From positions 1,849,001 to 1,913,000 of the forward strand of contig NZ_CP063362.1 in the NCBI RefSeq assembly GCF_016807805.1: 64,000 nt of DNA. The letters run 5' to 3'. The position numbers were made by a program, and so were the translations under genes. This DNA comes from Xanthobacter dioxanivorans. Its GTDB lineage: Bacteria; Pseudomonadota; Alphaproteobacteria; Rhizobiales; Xanthobacteraceae. Of this stretch, positions 17,985 to 29,749 are shown in pieces; the first letter of the stretch is position 1, and each line of letters begins with the position of its first letter. The notes beneath the pieces are model-generated. The model did not search any database. It saw nothing but the letters and a program-made list of their open reading frames with translations, and was not told where the DNA came from.

Positions 17985-19826
17985 GTGGACGCGGCGGAGG
18001 GTGGAAGCAGCACAGTTCACGGCCGGCGGCGGCTGCTGGTCGCCGCCGGGGTGGTGGCGGGCATGCTCGCCGTCATGCTCGGCCTCGACCGCATCGCCGA
18101 TTTTGCCGCGCGCCGCTGGGCCCTCGCCCAGGTGGAGGCGGGCGCGCGCACGGCCGCGGCGCTCAGGGTGGCGGTGCTGCGCAGCGAGATCGAGAAGCAG
18201 CGCTCCCTGCCGTTCGCCCTGGCGCAGGATCCCGACGTGCGCCGGGCGCTGGCGAGCCAGGACGCCGGGTTGTTCCTCGCCCTCGACCAGCGGTTCGAGG
18301 CCCTGGTCGCGCGGGTGCGCGCGGGGGTGATCTATCTCATCGACACCGGCGGGCACACGGTGGCGGCGAGCAATTTCAACACCCCGGAGAGCTTCCTCAA
18401 CAGCGACTACGGCTTCCGCCCGTATTTCCGCATCGCCCTGGCGGAGGGGCGGGCGGAGCATTTCGCCTTCGGCACCGTCAGCCGCAAGCCGGGCCTCTAC
18501 CTCGCCCAGAGGGTGGAGGACGCGGCCGGCGAGCCCCTGGGCGTGCTGGTGCTGAAAGCCGAGTTCGACACCCTTGAGGAGGAATGGCGGCACTTCTCCG
18601 AGCCCACCTTCGTCACCGACGCGCGCCACATCGTGCTCATCGCCAGCGAGCCGGCCTTCCGCTTCCGCACCACCGTTCCCCTCGACGCGGGGGAGCGCAA
18701 GGTGATTCGCGAAAGCCTGCAGTTCGGCGATGCGCCCCTCGATCTCATCGACCTCAGCCCGGTGCCGGGGGATCCCGGGCTGAAGCGGGTGCGCCTGCCG
18801 GGGCGCTCCAAGCGGGAGGATTTCCTCGAGGCGTCCATGCCGGTGCCCACCACCGACTGGACCCTGTCCGTGCTCGCCCCCACCGCCGCCACCACCGCCC
18901 TCGCCGCCACGGCGGCCCGGGCCTCGGCGGCGCTGCTCGGCGTGGTGGGGCTGGGCTCGGCGGGCCTGTGGCGCACCCGCCGCCGACGCCGGGCGCGGGC
19001 GGAGGCGCGGCAGGCCGAGGCGCGGCGCGAGCTGGAGGAGCGCGTCGCCGTGCGCACCGCCGAGCTCAGCGCCGCCAACGCCCAGCTGCGCACCGAGATG
19101 GAGGAGCGCCGCCGCGCCCGCCTCGCCATCGACGCCTTGCAGGACGAGCTGGTGCAGGCGAACAAGCTCGCCGTGCTCGGCCAGATCGCGGCGGGCGTCG
19201 CCCATGAGGTGAACCAGCCGGTGGCCGCCATCCGCACCTTCGCGGAGAATTCCCGCGCCTTCCTCGATCGCGGCGATGCGGGATCGGCGGCGCGGAACCT
19301 GGACACCATCGCCGCCCTCACCGAGCGCATCGGCGCCATCACCGGCGAATTGCGCGCCTTTGCCCGCAAGTCGGCGGCGCAGCTTGAGCCGGTGCGGATC
19401 GGCGCGGTGGTGGACGGCGCCCTCCTGCTGCTGCGCTACCGCCTGCTGCAGAACGACATCGCCCTCGCGGTCGTCCTCGATGCCCCGGACGCGAGGGTGA
19501 CCGGCGACCGGGTGCGGCTGGAGCAGGTGTTCGTCAACCTCGTCCAGAACGCCGCCGAGGCCCTCGCCGGCCGCCCCGGCGCGACCATCCGCATCACCTC
19601 CGAAACCCGCGCCGACACGGTCGTGGTGACCGTCGCCGACAATGGGCCGGGCCTGTCGCCGCAGGTTCTGGGGGCGCTGTTCCTGCCCTTCACCACCACC
19701 AAGCCGCAGGGGCTGGGGCTCGGCCTCGTCATCTCCAAGGACATCATCGCCGAATGCGGCGGCTCGCTGGCGGTGGAGAGCCGGGCCGGGGCCGTCTTCA
19801 CCATAACCCTTCCGAGAGCCTCATGA
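17985..19826 (+). CDS. dctB: C4-dicarboxylate sensor histidine kinase DctB
   Basis: A 613-residue membrane sensor. Helix 1 (about 17-38) and helix 2 (about 299-328) flank a periplasmic double-PDC sensor domain with the succinate-site pattern [17 protein letters not shown] and GLYLAQRV. A coiled linker (about 335-390) leads to the kinase core: phosphorylated His407 in [19 protein letters not shown] box [10 protein letters not shown]1 DNGPGLSP and G2 GLGLGLVIS. It senses outside C4-dicarboxylates and phosphorylates DctD. The start is GTG 17985; its stop overlaps the dctD start as ATGA, so the two are translationally coupled. Confidence 0.94.
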   Translation: MDAAEGGSSTVHGRRRLLVAAGVVAGMLAVMLGLDRIADFAARRWALAQVEAGARTAAALRVAVLRSEIEKQRSLPFALAQDPDVRRALASQDAGLFLALDQRFEALVARVRAGVIYLIDTGGHTVAASNFNTPESFLNSDYGFRPYFRIALAEGRAEHFAFGTVSRKPGLYLAQRVEDAAGEPLGVLVLKAEFDTLEEEWRHFSEPTFVTDARHIVLIASEPAFRFRTTVPLDAGERKVIRESLQFGDAPLDLIDLSPVPGDPGLKRVRLPGRSKREDFLEASMPVPTTDWTLSVLAPTAATTALAATAARASAALLGVVGLGSAGLWRTRRRRRARAEARQAEARRELEERVAVRTAELSAANAQLRTEMEERRRARLAIDALQDELVQANKLAVLGQIAAGVAHEVNQPVAAIRTFAENSRAFLDRGDAGSAARNLDTIAALTERIGAITGELRAFARKSAAQLEPVRIGAVVDGALLLLRYRLLQNDIALAVVLDAPDARVTGDRVRLEQVFVNLVQNAAEALAGRPGATIRITSETRADTVVVTVADNGPGLSPQVLGALFLPFTTTKPQGLGLGLVISKDIIAECGGSLAVESRAGAVFTITLPRAS

Positions 19827-21172
19827 GCGATGTCGCCTTCATCGACGACGACGATGCGCTGCGCGCCGCCAACGTGCAGGCGCTGATGCTGGCCGGCCTT
19901 TCGGCCACCGGCTTCGCCTCCGCCGTCGACGCGCTGGACCAGCTCGACGCGGACTTCCCCGGCGTCGTCGTCACCGACGTGCGCATGCCGCGCATCGACG
20001 GGCTGGAGCTGTTCCGGCGGCTGAAGCGCGTCGATCCCGACCTGCCGGTGATCCTGGTCACCGGCCACGGCGACATCGCCATGGCGGTGGATGCCATGCG
20101 CGAGGGCGCCTACGACTTCCTGGCCAAGCCCTATGCCTCGGAACGGCTGATCACCAGCGTGCGCCACGCCCTCGACCGGCGCCGCCTGGTGCTGGAGAAC
20201 CGGGAGCTGAAGCGCTCGGTGGAGGCGGCGAGCGAGGACATGCCGCTGCTCGGCTCCACCCCGGTGATGGCGCGCATGCGGCAGATGCTGCGCCAGATCG
20301 CCGAGGCCGACGTGGACGTGCTGGTGGAGGGGGAGACCGGTTCCGGCAAGGAGGTGGTGGCCAACGCGCTGCACCGCTGGAGCCGGCGCGCCAACCGTCC
20401 GTTCGTGGCGGTCAATTGCGGCGCCCTGCCGGAAACCGTGATCGAAAGCGAATTGTTCGGCTATGAGGCCGGCGCCTTCACCGGGGCGCTGAAGAAGCGC
20501 ATCGGGCGCATCGAGCACGCCCATGGCGGCACCCTCTTCCTCGACGAGATCGAGGCCATGTCGCCGGCGTTGCAGGTGAAGCTGCTGCGGGTGCTGGAGG
20601 CGCGCGAGGTCCAGCCGCTCGGCACCAACGAGACGCGGCGGGTGGACATCCGGGTGGTGGCCGCCTCCAAGGTGGACCTGCCGGCTTTGGTGCGGCAGGG
20701 CCGCTTTCGCGAGGACCTTTATTACCGCCTCCACGTGGCGGCGGTGCGCATCCCGCCCTTGCGCGAGCGGCGGGCGGACGTGCCGCTTTTGTTCGGCCAT
20801 TTCCTCGCCCGCGCCGCCGAGCGCTTCAACCGGGTGCCGCCGGAGCTGGACGCGAGCGTGCGCCGGCATCTCGGCGCGCACGACTGGCCCGGCAACGTGC
20901 GCGAGCTGGTGCACTATGCCGAGCGGGTGGCGCTGGGGCTGGTGGAGCCCCTGCCGGCCTTGGCGCAGGACGCCTCCTTGGGCGAAGGCACCCTTCCCGA
21001 GCGGGTGGACCGCTTCGAGGCGGCGGAGATCCGCGCCGCGCTGGAGGCGAACCAGGGCGACGTGCAGGCGGCGGTGGCCGCCCTCGGCATCCCCCGCAAG
21101 ACCTTCTACGACAAGCTGCGCCGCCACGGCATCGACCAAGCGGCATACCGGCCGGGGAAGGCGCGCGGCTGA
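19823..21172 (+). CDS. dctD: C4-dicarboxylate response regulator DctD (sigma-54 activator)
   Basis: A 449-residue NtrC-type activator. Receiver domain with Asp52 in [13 protein letters not shown] and Lys in DFLAKPYAS; central AAA+ domain with Walker A GETGSGKE (170-177), the sigma-54 contact loop GAFTGA (217-222), and Walker [12 protein letters not shown]-terminal Fis-type helix-turn-helix ([20 protein letters not shown]). It should bind the two palindromes upstream of dctA and drive the RpoN promoter there. Overlaps dctB by four bases. The gene converges with edd, 17 bases away. Confidence 0.95.
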   Translation: MSDVAFIDDDDALRAANVQALMLAGLSATGFASAVDALDQLDADFPGVVVTDVRMPRIDGLELFRRLKRVDPDLPVILVTGHGDIAMAVDAMREGAYDFLAKPYASERLITSVRHALDRRRLVLENRELKRSVEAASEDMPLLGSTPVMARMRQMLRQIAEADVDVLVEGETGSGKEVVANALHRWSRRANRPFVAVNCGALPETVIESELFGYEAGAFTGALKKRIGRIEHAHGGTLFLDEIEAMSPALQVKLLRVLEAREVQPLGTNETRRVDIRVVAASKVDLPALVRQGRFREDLYYRLHVAAVRIPPLRERRADVPLLFGHFLARAAERFNRVPPELDASVRRHLGAHDWPGNVRELVHYAERVALGLVEPLPALAQDASLGEGTLPERVDRFEAAEIRAALEANQGDVQAAVAALGIPRKTFYDKLRRHGIDQAAYRPGKARG

Positions 21173-21189
21173 GCGGCGGCGGGCCGAAC

Positions 21190-23043
<1,854 letters not shown>

Positions 23044-23205
23044 GGCGGTCTCCTGTGCTGGCGGTTGGGCGGGCGTGCGGCGCGGCCGCCGAAGGCCGAT
23101 CCTGACGCGCCGGTGGCGCGGAACAAGCCCCATCCCGGCAAGACTTGCATGCCGGTGCGGGGACAATGGGGCGGGCGCCGCGCCCACCCCATGGCCGAGG
23201 GCGCG

Positions 23206-23910
23206 TCAGGGCCGGGCCGGGATCTCCAGCCCGCGCTGCACCGCCGGCCGGGCGAGGCCGCGTTCCAGCCACGCCGGCACGTGCGTCAGGCTCGCATAGT
23301 CGACGAGCTCGCCGGCGCCGTAGAAGCCGATGAGGTTGCGCACCCATCCGAGAAGGGAAATGTCGGCGATGGTGTAGTCGTTCCCCATCATCCAGTCGCG
23401 GCCGTCGAGCCGGCCTTCGAGCACGCCGAGCAGGCGCCGGGTCTCGGCGCGGTAGCGCTCCAGCGGCCGCTTGTCCTCGATCTCGCGCCCGGCGAACTTG
23501 TGGAAGAAGCCGAGCTGCCCGAACATGGGCCCCACCGACGCCATCTGGAAGAAGACCCATTGCAGGGTCTCGTAGCGGCGTGCCGGATCCTGCGGCAGGA
23601 ACTGCCCGGTCTTCTCCGCCAGATAGACGAGGATGGCACCGGATTCGAACAGGCCGAACGGCTGCCCGCCCGGTCCGTCGGGATCGACGATGGCGGGGAT
23701 CTTGCCGTTGGGGTTGAGGGACAGGAATTCGGGGGTCCAGGTCTCGTTCTGCCCGATATTGATGGTGTGCGGCTCGTAGGGCAGCCCCACCTCCTCCAGC
23801 ATGATCGAGACCTTCACCCCGTTGGGCGTCGGCAGCGAATAGAGCTGGAGCCGCTCCGGATGCTGCGCCGGCCAGCGCCGGGTGATGGGGAAGGCGGAGA
23901 GATCGGGCAT
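23206..23910 (-). CDS. Glutathione S-transferase, YfcG/Nu-class-like
   Basis: A 234-residue GST-fold protein. The N-terminal half has LQLYSLPTPNGVKVSIMLEEVGLPYEPH, in which TPNG(V/I)K is the signature of the YfcG/Ure2p-like (Nu) class that shows disulfide-bond reductase activity. The next parts are NPNGKIPAIVDPDGPGG and LFESGAILVYLAEKTGQFLP. The C-terminal half contains YTIADISLLGWV. The start 23910 has GAGGAA upstream. It lies 162 bases upstream of edd on the same strand and 243 bases downstream of an ArsC-like gene; an antioxidant role is inferred. Confidence 0.87.
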   Translation of the reverse strand: MPDLSAFPITRRWPAQHPERLQLYSLPTPNGVKVSIMLEEVGLPYEPHTINIGQNETWTPEFLSLNPNGKIPAIVDPDGPGGQPFGLFESGAILVYLAEKTGQFLPQDPARRYETLQWVFFQMASVGPMFGQLGFFHKFAGREIEDKRPLERYRAETRRLLGVLEGRLDGRDWMMGNDYTIADISLLGWVRNLIGFYGAGELVDYASLTHVPAWLERGLARPAVQRGLEIPARP

Positions 23911-24153
23911 GGGTGGTTCCTCAGGTGTCGAGGCGGGGCGGCAAGGCCGACCCTCGATCCGAATGCGAGGTCTGCGAGAGCCGCCGCGGGCGCGGCGGCG
24001 GAGACGGTGTTGAGATAGGGTGCGCCAGGGCGCAGCGGAACCGCCGGGGGCAAAGATTTTGCACCGCCTCCATGGCGTGGCTTTGCCGGCGGGAGGCATC
24101 GGCCGCGATGGCGCGGGGCCGGGCGAAACGCTCAGGACGAAACGGGCCGGTGC

Positions 24154-24531
24154 CTATGCCCCCGCCGCCTCGGGCAGGATCTCCAGCAGGATGTCCTTCG
24201 GCCGGCACAGGCGCACGCCCTTCGGCGTGAAGACGAACGGCCGGTTGATGAGGACGGGGTGTTCGGCCATGGCGTCGAGGAGCGCGTCGTCGGACACGGC
24301 GGGGCCGCCGAGGCCGAGCGCCTCGAACGGCTCGTTCTTGTCGCGGATGGCGCCGCGCGCGGTGAGGCCGGCTTTCTTCACCGCCGCCGCGATCTCCGTC
24401 CGCGACGGCGGCGTCTTCAGGTAGAGCACCACTTCGGGCTCGATGCCCGCCGCGCGGATCATGGCCAGCACGTTGCGCGAGGTGCCGCAGGCGGGATTGT
24501 GCCAGATGGTGACCTTCTGCCGGCTGCTCAT
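24154..24531 (-). CDS. ArsC-family (glutaredoxin-dependent arsenate reductase-like) protein, orphan
   Basis: A 125-residue ArsC/Spx-family protein. It has the catalytic cysteine in HNPACGTSRNVL and the three arginines expected for oxyanion binding (Arg in TSRN, in NRPFV and in CRPKD). It is clearly a paralogue of the arsC at 31832, with LKTPPSR versus LKTPPAR and HPVLINRPFV versus HPILINRPFV, but it is 16 residues shorter and lies outside the ars operon. It is divergent from bioR. Arsenate reduction is likely but a different redox role is possible. Confidence 0.85.
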   Translation of the reverse strand: MSSRQKVTIWHNPACGTSRNVLAMIRAAGIEPEVVLYLKTPPSRTEIAAAVKKAGLTARGAIRDKNEPFEALGLGGPAVSDDALLDAMAEHPVLINRPFVFTPKGVRLCRPKDILLEILPEAAGA

Positions 24532-24679
24532 GCGCCTCCCCCGGGGCTGTCCTGTCGCGGCGCAGCTTCGCCGAAAGGGCCGGGACGGCGCAAGCCGGTC
24601 GTCAGCCGTCCGCCTCGGGTCAGGACGAGGCGGCTCGCAGGAGAGCCGGAGCGGCGCTCGACACGGCCTTTGATTCAAA

Positions 24680-24689
24680 TTATCTATAA
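24680..24689. promoter_or_regulatory. BioR box in front of bioR
   Basis: The palindrome TTATCTATAA, five bases before the bioR start codon (ATG 24694). The surrounding 17 bases CAAATTATCTATAAAAT are identical to those before bioB. This is the known recognition sequence of the alphaproteobacterial biotin regulator BioR, implying auto-repression. Confidence 0.9.
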
Positions 24690-24693
24690 AATC

Positions 24694-25305
24694 ATGCGGC
24701 AAGAGCCTGAAGAGACCGTGACGGCGCGGATCACGCGCATCCTGGCGGAGCGGATCGTCGCCGGCGCGCTGGCGCCGGGCGAGAAGCTGCGGCAGGACCA
24801 TATCGCCGAGGAGTTCGGCGCCAGCCATGTGCCGGTGCGCGAGGCGTTCCGCCGGCTGGAGGCGCAGGGCCTCGCCGTGAGCGAGCCGCGGCGCGGGGTG
24901 AGGGTGGCGGGCTTCGACAAGGCGGAGATCCGCGAAGTGGTGGAGATGCGCGCGGCGCTGGAAACCCTCGCCTTGCGCCATGCGGTGCCGCATCTGACCC
25001 CGGCTTTGCTGGAGACGGCCGCCACCGCCGCCGATGCCGGCGACGCGAGCGTGGACATGCGCGCCTGGGAGGAGGCGAACCGCCGCTTCCACCGGCTGAT
25101 CCTGTCGCCCTGCGGCATGCCCCGCCTCATGGCCACCATCGACGACCTGCACGCGGCGAGCGCCCGCCACCTCTTCGCCACCAGCGCGGCGACCTTCGTG
25201 CCGCGGGTGGACCGGGAGCATCGGGCCATCCTCGCCGCCCTGCGCAAGGGCGACGTGGAAACCGCCGCCGCCACCCTCGCCCGCCACGTGCGGCGGATCG
25301 GCTGA
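24694..25305 (+). CDS. bioR: Biotin operon repressor BioR (GntR family)
   Basis: A 203-residue GntR regulator. The N-terminal winged helix has LAERIVAGALAPGEKLRQDHIAEEFGASHVPVREAFRRLEAQGL; the C-terminal FCD effector domain is all-helical with metal/ligand residues (VEMRAALE, ANRRFHRLIL, HRAILAAL, HVRRIG). It is identified as BioR because a TTATCTATAA box lies immediately before its own start and again before bioB, and because bioBFDAZ follows on the same strand 340 bases later. The start at 24694 is used; the frame stays open upstream but crosses the operator and the divergent promoter. Confidence 0.92.
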   Translation: MRQEPEETVTARITRILAERIVAGALAPGEKLRQDHIAEEFGASHVPVREAFRRLEAQGLAVSEPRRGVRVAGFDKAEIREVVEMRAALETLALRHAVPHLTPALLETAATAADAGDASVDMRAWEEANRRFHRLILSPCGMPRLMATIDDLHAASARHLFATSAATFVPRVDREHRAILAALRKGDVETAAATLARHVRRIG

Positions 25306-25644
25306 GCGACCGGCGCCGCCGGGACGCGTGGAGCGTTCACCTCCGGCATCGGCCAGGATTGCCGTCCCCTGCCGCTGGAAAAGGGCGGGCGGAGACGCCG
25401 GGGCGGGGTCACGCCCGGCTGTGGCGGCTGGCAGGGGAGCCCGGAATTCTGACGTTCCGGCAAAGACGTTCAGACAGCCCGCGCCGACGGCGAAGCCTGT
25501 CCGCATCCAGTCCATTCCGGGCGGGAGGGTGGCCTGTCGCCGCATGGGGGGACCGTCCCGGGCGGCGCCCCCCTTGTGGTCGGGACCATCCTGTGGAAGT
25601 TTTAGAGATAGGAATCACAAATTATCTATAAAATTGGAGATCCC
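25306..25644 (+). other. Intergenic region bioR-bioB
   Basis: 339 bases without a convincing gene. The first about 270 are GC-rich and featureless apart from short open frames with no ribosome site. The last 60 are AT-richer and hold the bioB promoter and BioR box. A second, degenerate half-like stretch (TTAGAGATAG at 25602-25611) lies just upstream of the box. Confidence 0.6.
25622..25631. promoter_or_regulatory. BioR box in front of the bioBFDAZ operon
   Basis: TTATCTATAA, 13 bases before the bioB start codon, inside a 17-base string (CAAATTATCTATAAAAT) identical to that before bioR. BioR bound here should block the whole biotin operon when biotin is sufficient. Confidence 0.92.
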
Positions 25645-26658
25645 ATGCTGGCGGAGCCGCGAAGCCCCCATTCCGAGCCGGCGCCTGCCGGGGATCGGCC
25701 CCGCTGGACCCGTGCGCAGGCGGAGGCGCTCTACGACCTGCCGTTCGCCGATCTCCTGTTCCAGGCGCACACGCTCCATCGCGCCCATTTCAACCCCAAC
25801 CAGGTGCAGCTCGCCCGCCTGCTGAGCGTGAAGACCGGCGGCTGCCCGGAGGATTGCGGCTACTGCTCCCAGAGCGCCCATTACGACACCGGGGTGAAGG
25901 CGAGCCGCCTCATGGGCGCCGACGAGGTGCTGGCCGCGGCGGCCGACGCCAAGGCGTCCGGGGCGACGCGCTTCTGCATGGCCGCCGCCTGGCGGGCGCC
26001 CAAGGCGCGGGACCTCGACAAGGTGTGCGACATGATCGCGGCGGTGAAGGCCATGGGGCTGGAGACCTGCGCCACGCTGGGCATGCTCGACGCCGACCAG
26101 GCCGGTCGCCTCGGCGCCGCCGGCCTCGACTACTACAACCACAACGTGGACACCTCGCCCGACTTCTACGGCGAGGTCATCACCACCCGCACCATGCAGG
26201 ACCGCCTCGACACCCTTGGCCATGCCCGCCAGGCGGGGCTGAAACTGTGCTGCGGCGGCATTGTCGGCATGGGCGAGGGCATCGCCGACCGGCTCGACAT
26301 GCTGGTGCTGCTGGCCAATCTCGACGCGCCGCCGGAGAGCGTGCCGCTCAATTTGTGGAACGAGGTGGAGGGTGTGCCGGTGGCTGAGAGCGCGCAGCCG
26401 GTGGACCCCATCGCCTTCGCCCGCCTGGTGGCAGTGGCGCGTATCCTTATGCCGGGCAGCATCGTGCGCCTCTCCGCCGGCCGCTCGCACATGAGCGACG
26501 AACTGCAGGCCCTGTGCTTCTTCGCCGGGGCCAATTCCATATTCGTGGGCGAGACCCTGCTCACCACCGCCAATCCCGCCGAGGACCGGGATGCTGCCCT
26601 GTTCGCCCGCCTCGGCATCACCGCCGCGCCGGGCGGAGCCGCGCATGGGGACGCTTGA
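25645..26658 (+). CDS. bioB: Biotin synthase BioB
   Basis: A 337-residue radical-SAM enzyme that inserts sulfur into dethiobiotin, the last step of biotin synthesis. The cluster motif is Cys67-x3-Cys71-x2-Cys74 ([13 protein letters not shown]). Other family parts: the [10 protein letters not shown] segment with the [2Fe-2S]-ligand cysteines nearby ([15 protein letters not shown]), [10 protein letters not shown], and the arginine ligand in RLSAGRSHM. The start has GGAG upstream, right after a BioR box. It overlaps or abuts bioF depending on the bioF start. First gene of bioBFDAZ. Confidence 0.97.
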   Translation: MLAEPRSPHSEPAPAGDRPRWTRAQAEALYDLPFADLLFQAHTLHRAHFNPNQVQLARLLSVKTGGCPEDCGYCSQSAHYDTGVKASRLMGADEVLAAAADAKASGATRFCMAAAWRAPKARDLDKVCDMIAAVKAMGLETCATLGMLDADQAGRLGAAGLDYYNHNVDTSPDFYGEVITTRTMQDRLDTLGHARQAGLKLCCGGIVGMGEGIADRLDMLVLLANLDAPPESVPLNLWNEVEGVPVAESAQPVDPIAFARLVAVARILMPGSIVRLSAGRSHMSDELQALCFFAGANSIFVGETLLTTANPAEDRDAALFARLGITAAPGGAAHGDA

Positions 26659-26677
26659 ACGCAGGCCGGTCCTTGCC

Positions 26678-27825
26678 ATGCCCGAGGCAGAGCCGGCTTT
26701 GGCGGCGCACCAGGCGGCCTTGGCCGCCCTCGGCCGGCGCGGGCGGTTGCGGGCGCTGGCCCCGCGCACCGGGCTCGACTTCGCCTCCAACGACTATCTC
26801 GGCCTCGCCCAGTCGGACGCCCTCAGGCGGGCGGCCGCCGCCGCGCTGGCGCGGGGGTGCCGGTGGGGTCCGGCGGGTCGCGGCTGCTGCGCGGCAACCA
26901 TCCCGAGCACGAGGCGCTGGAGGCGGAGGCGGCGGCCCTCTTCGGGGCGCCGGCGGCGCTATTCTTCGCCGGCGGCTTCGCCGCCAATGCGGCGCTGGTG
27001 GCGACCCTGCCCCGGCGCGGCGACCTCGTCGTCCACGATGCGCTCATCCATGCGAGCGTGCACGAGGGCCTCGCCGCCACCCGCGCGCAGGCCGTGGCCA
27101 CGCCCCACAACGATGCGGGCGCGGTGGACACCGCCATTCGCCGCTGGCGGGCGGGGGGCGGGCGGGGGCGGCCGTGGATCGTCGCCGAGACCCTCTATTC
27201 CATGGACGGCGACTTCGCCCCGCTCGACGAGCTTTCGGCCATCGCCGCGCGGCACGACGGCATGCTGATGCTGGACGAGGCCCACGCCACCGGCGTCTTC
27301 GGCCCCGGTGGGCGCGGTCTTGCCACCGGCCTCGAAGGCTCGGGCAATCTCGTCACCCTCCACACCTGCGGCAAGGCGCTGGGCGCCATGGGGGCGCTGG
27401 TGTGCCTGCCGTCGGGGCTGAAGGACTACATGGTCAACCGCGCCCGCGGCTTCATCTACGCCACGGCGCCCTCGCCCCTGGTCGCGGCCATCGTCCGCGC
27501 CGCGCTGCGCCTTTGCGTCGATGCCGACGACCGGCGGGCCCGCCTCCACGCCCGCATCGCCCATGTGCGCGCGGCCCTCGCCGGGCTCGGCCTGCCGGCC
27601 ACCGCCTCGCAGATCCAGAAGGTGGTGCTCGGCGCCGACCGGCGGGCGGCGGGGGTGGCGGACCGCCTCCAGGCGTCGGGCTTCGACGTGCGGGCCATCC
27701 GCCCGCCCACCGTGCCGGAGGGCACCGCGCGGCTGCGCATTCCCCTCACCCTCAACGTCACCGATGCCGAGCTCGATGCCTTCCTCGCCGCGCTCGGCGA
27801 CGTGCTGCAACGGGAGCCGGCATGA
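26678..27825 (+). pseudogene. bioF: 8-amino-7-oxononanoate synthase BioF, interrupted by a one-base frameshift
   Basis: The N-terminal part (MPEAEPALAAHQAAL... to AAALARG) is in one frame; the rest (VPVGSGGSRLLRGNHPEHEALE... to LGDVLQ) continues in another. The switch falls in a run of five G at 26853-26857; one more G would restore GVPVGSGGSR and give a normal 382-residue enzyme. The PLP lysine is in LHTCGKALGAMGA and the aspartate in LDEAHATG. BioF joins pimeloyl-ACP/CoA with alanine. Because the rest is intact and the operon otherwise complete, a recent mutation or a homopolymer sequencing error is more likely than an old pseudogene. An alternative start is 26645, inside bioB. Confidence 0.9.
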
Positions 27826-28466
27826 GCCGCGGCTTCATCATCACCGGCACCGACACCGACGTGGGCAAGACGGTGTTCGCCGCCGCCCTCGCCGGGGCGC
27901 TGGACGCTTGCTATTTCAAGCCGGTTCAGGCGGGCCTCGACGGCGACACCGACGCCGGGACGACGCGCCGTCTCTCCGGCCTGCCGGCGGAGCGGATTTT
28001 GCCGGAGGCCTATCGCCTCGCCCTGCCGGCCTCGCCCCATTGGGCGGCCGAGGCGGAAGGGGTGCGCATCGATCCCTCGGCGCTGGTGCTGCCGCAGACC
28101 GAGCGGCCATTGATCGTCGAGGGGGCCGGCGGGCCGCTGGTGCCGCTGGACCGGCGCACCCTGTTCGCCGACGTGTTCGCCCGCTGGGGCCTGCCGGTGA
28201 TCGTGTGCGCGCGCACCGGGCTCGGCACCATCAGCCACTCGCTCATGGCCATCGAGGCGCTGCGCGCGCGGGGCATCCGCGTGCATGGCGTCGCCTTTAT
28301 CGGTGACGCGGCCGAGGAGGCGGAGGCGATCATCGCCGAGATCGGCGGCGTGCGCCGGCTCGGCCGCCTGCCGCGCCTGCCGGTGCTGACGGCGGACACC
28401 CTGCGCATCGCCTTCGCGCGCGCTTTCCGCCGCGCCGATTTCTCCCTAGAGGGCCCCCGGCCATGA
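27822..28466 (+). CDS. bioD: Dethiobiotin synthetase BioD
   Basis: A 214-residue ATP-dependent carboxylase that closes the ureido ring of dethiobiotin from diaminopelargonate. The P-loop is GTDTDVGKT (residues 9-17), with the substrate lysine in YFKPVQAG and the E-G-A-G-G motif in LIVEGAGGPLVPL. ARTGLGTISHSLMAIEALR is the family's nucleotide-side helix. The start overlaps the bioF stop as ATGA, and its own stop overlaps bioA as ATGA, so translation is coupled across bioF, bioD and bioA. A frameshift in bioF could thus also lower BioD. Confidence 0.95.
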   Translation: MSRGFIITGTDTDVGKTVFAAALAGALDACYFKPVQAGLDGDTDAGTTRRLSGLPAERILPEAYRLALPASPHWAAEAEGVRIDPSALVLPQTERPLIVEGAGGPLVPLDRRTLFADVFARWGLPVIVCARTGLGTISHSLMAIEALRARGIRVHGVAFIGDAAEEAEAIIAEIGGVRRLGRLPRLPVLTADTLRIAFARAFRRADFSLEGPRP

Positions 28467-29749
28467 CCTATGCGCCCCCGACCACGTTCGCCGGGCCCTC
28501 ACCGGTCTGGCACCCCTTCACCCAGCACGCGCTGGCGCCGGAGCCGCCCGTGGTGGTGCGCGGCCGGGGCGCGTGGCTTCAGACGGCGGAGGGCGGGCGC
28601 ATTCTCGACGCCATCTCGTCCTGGTGGGTCATCACCCACGGCCATTGCCATCCGCGCATCGTCGCCGCGATCCGGGACCAGGCGGGCGAGCTCGACCAGG
28701 TGATCTTCGCCGGCCATACCCATCCCGCCGCCGAGGCACTGGGCCGGCGGCTGGTGGCGATGACCCCGCCCGGCCTCGACCACGTCTTCTTCTCCGACAG
28801 CGGCTCCACCTCCGTGGAGGTGGCGCTGAAGATGGCGGCGGGGTTCTGGCGCAACGGCGGGACGGCGCGCAGCCGCATCCTGGCGCTGGAGCACGGCTAT
28901 CACGGCGACACCATCGGCACCATGTCGGCCGGCGAACGGGGCGTCTACAACGCCGCCTATGCGCCCTTCCTGTTCGACGTGACCCGCCTGCCCTTCCCCG
29001 AGGCGGGGCGCGAGGACACGACGCTGGCCGCGCTGGAGGCCGCCTGCCGCGCGGCGCCGGCGGCCCTCGTGCTGGAGCCCCTCGTGCTCGGCGCCGGCGG
29101 CATGCGCATGTATGCGCCGTGGGTGCTGAAGGAGATGGCGGCCATCTGCGCCCGCCACGGCGTGCTCCTCATCGCCGACGAGGTGATGACCGGCTTCGGC
29201 CGCACCGGCACCCTCTTCGCCTGCGCGCAGGCCGGCGTGGTGCCGGATATCCTGTGCCTGTCCAAGGGCCTCACCGGCGGGGCGCTGCCGCTGGCCGCGA
29301 CCTTGTGCCGGCGGGACATCTTCGATGCGCATTACTCCACCGACCGCGCCCGCACCTTCTTCCATTCCTCCTCGTTCACCGCCAATCCCGTCGCCTGCGC
29401 GGCGGCGCTGGCCAACCTGGACATCTGGGCGGAGGAGGACGTGGCCGGGCGCGTGGCCGCCCTCGGCGCGCTGCAGGAGGAGCGCATCGCCCCGTTCCGC
29501 GACGATGCGCGCTTTTCCGGCGCGCGGCGGCTCGGCACGATCGCGGCCCTCGACCTCGTGGTGGCGGATGCGGGATACCTCGCCGGCATCGGGCCGCGCC
29601 TGTCCGCCTTCTTCCGCGAGCGGGGCCTGCTGGTGCGGCCGCTGGGCAACACGATCTATGTGATGCCGCCCTATTGCACGAGCGCCGGGGATCTCGACCT
29701 CGTCTACGCCGCCATCGCCGCCGCCGCCGATCTGGGGACCGCGGCGTGA
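28463..29749 (+). CDS. bioA: Adenosylmethionine-8-amino-7-oxononanoate aminotransferase BioA
   Basis: A 428-residue class III PLP aminotransferase that uses SAM as amino donor to make 7,8-diaminopelargonate. Family segments are VWHPFTQHA at the start, SSWWVITHGHCHP (substrate tyrosine/tryptophan region), DSGSTSVEVALKMA, EHGYHGDTIGTMS, IADEVMTGFGRTG and the PLP lysine in CLSKGLTGGALPLA. Length fits. Starts at 28463 overlapping the bioD stop, and its stop overlaps the GTG start of bioZ. Confidence 0.96.
   Translation: MTYAPPTTFAGPSPVWHPFTQHALAPEPPVVVRGRGAWLQTAEGGRILDAISSWWVITHGHCHPRIVAAIRDQAGELDQVIFAGHTHPAAEALGRRLVAMTPPGLDHVFFSDSGSTSVEVALKMAAGFWRNGGTARSRILALEHGYHGDTIGTMSAGERGVYNAAYAPFLFDVTRLPFPEAGREDTTLAALEAACRAAPAALVLEPLVLGAGGMRMYAPWVLKEMAAICARHGVLLIADEVMTGFGRTGTLFACAQAGVVPDILCLSKGLTGGALPLAATLCRRDIFDAHYSTDRARTFFHSSSFTANPVACAAALANLDIWAEEDVAGRVAALGALQEERIAPFRDDARFSGARRLGTIAALDLVVADAGYLAGIGPRLSAFFRERGLLVRPLGNTIYVMPPYCTSAGDLDLVYAAIAAAADLGTAA

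Noticed and set aside
23101..23170. Short dyad CCGGCA...TGCCGG upstream of edd as a possible operator.
   Set aside because: Only six base pairs in very GC-rich DNA; expected by chance.
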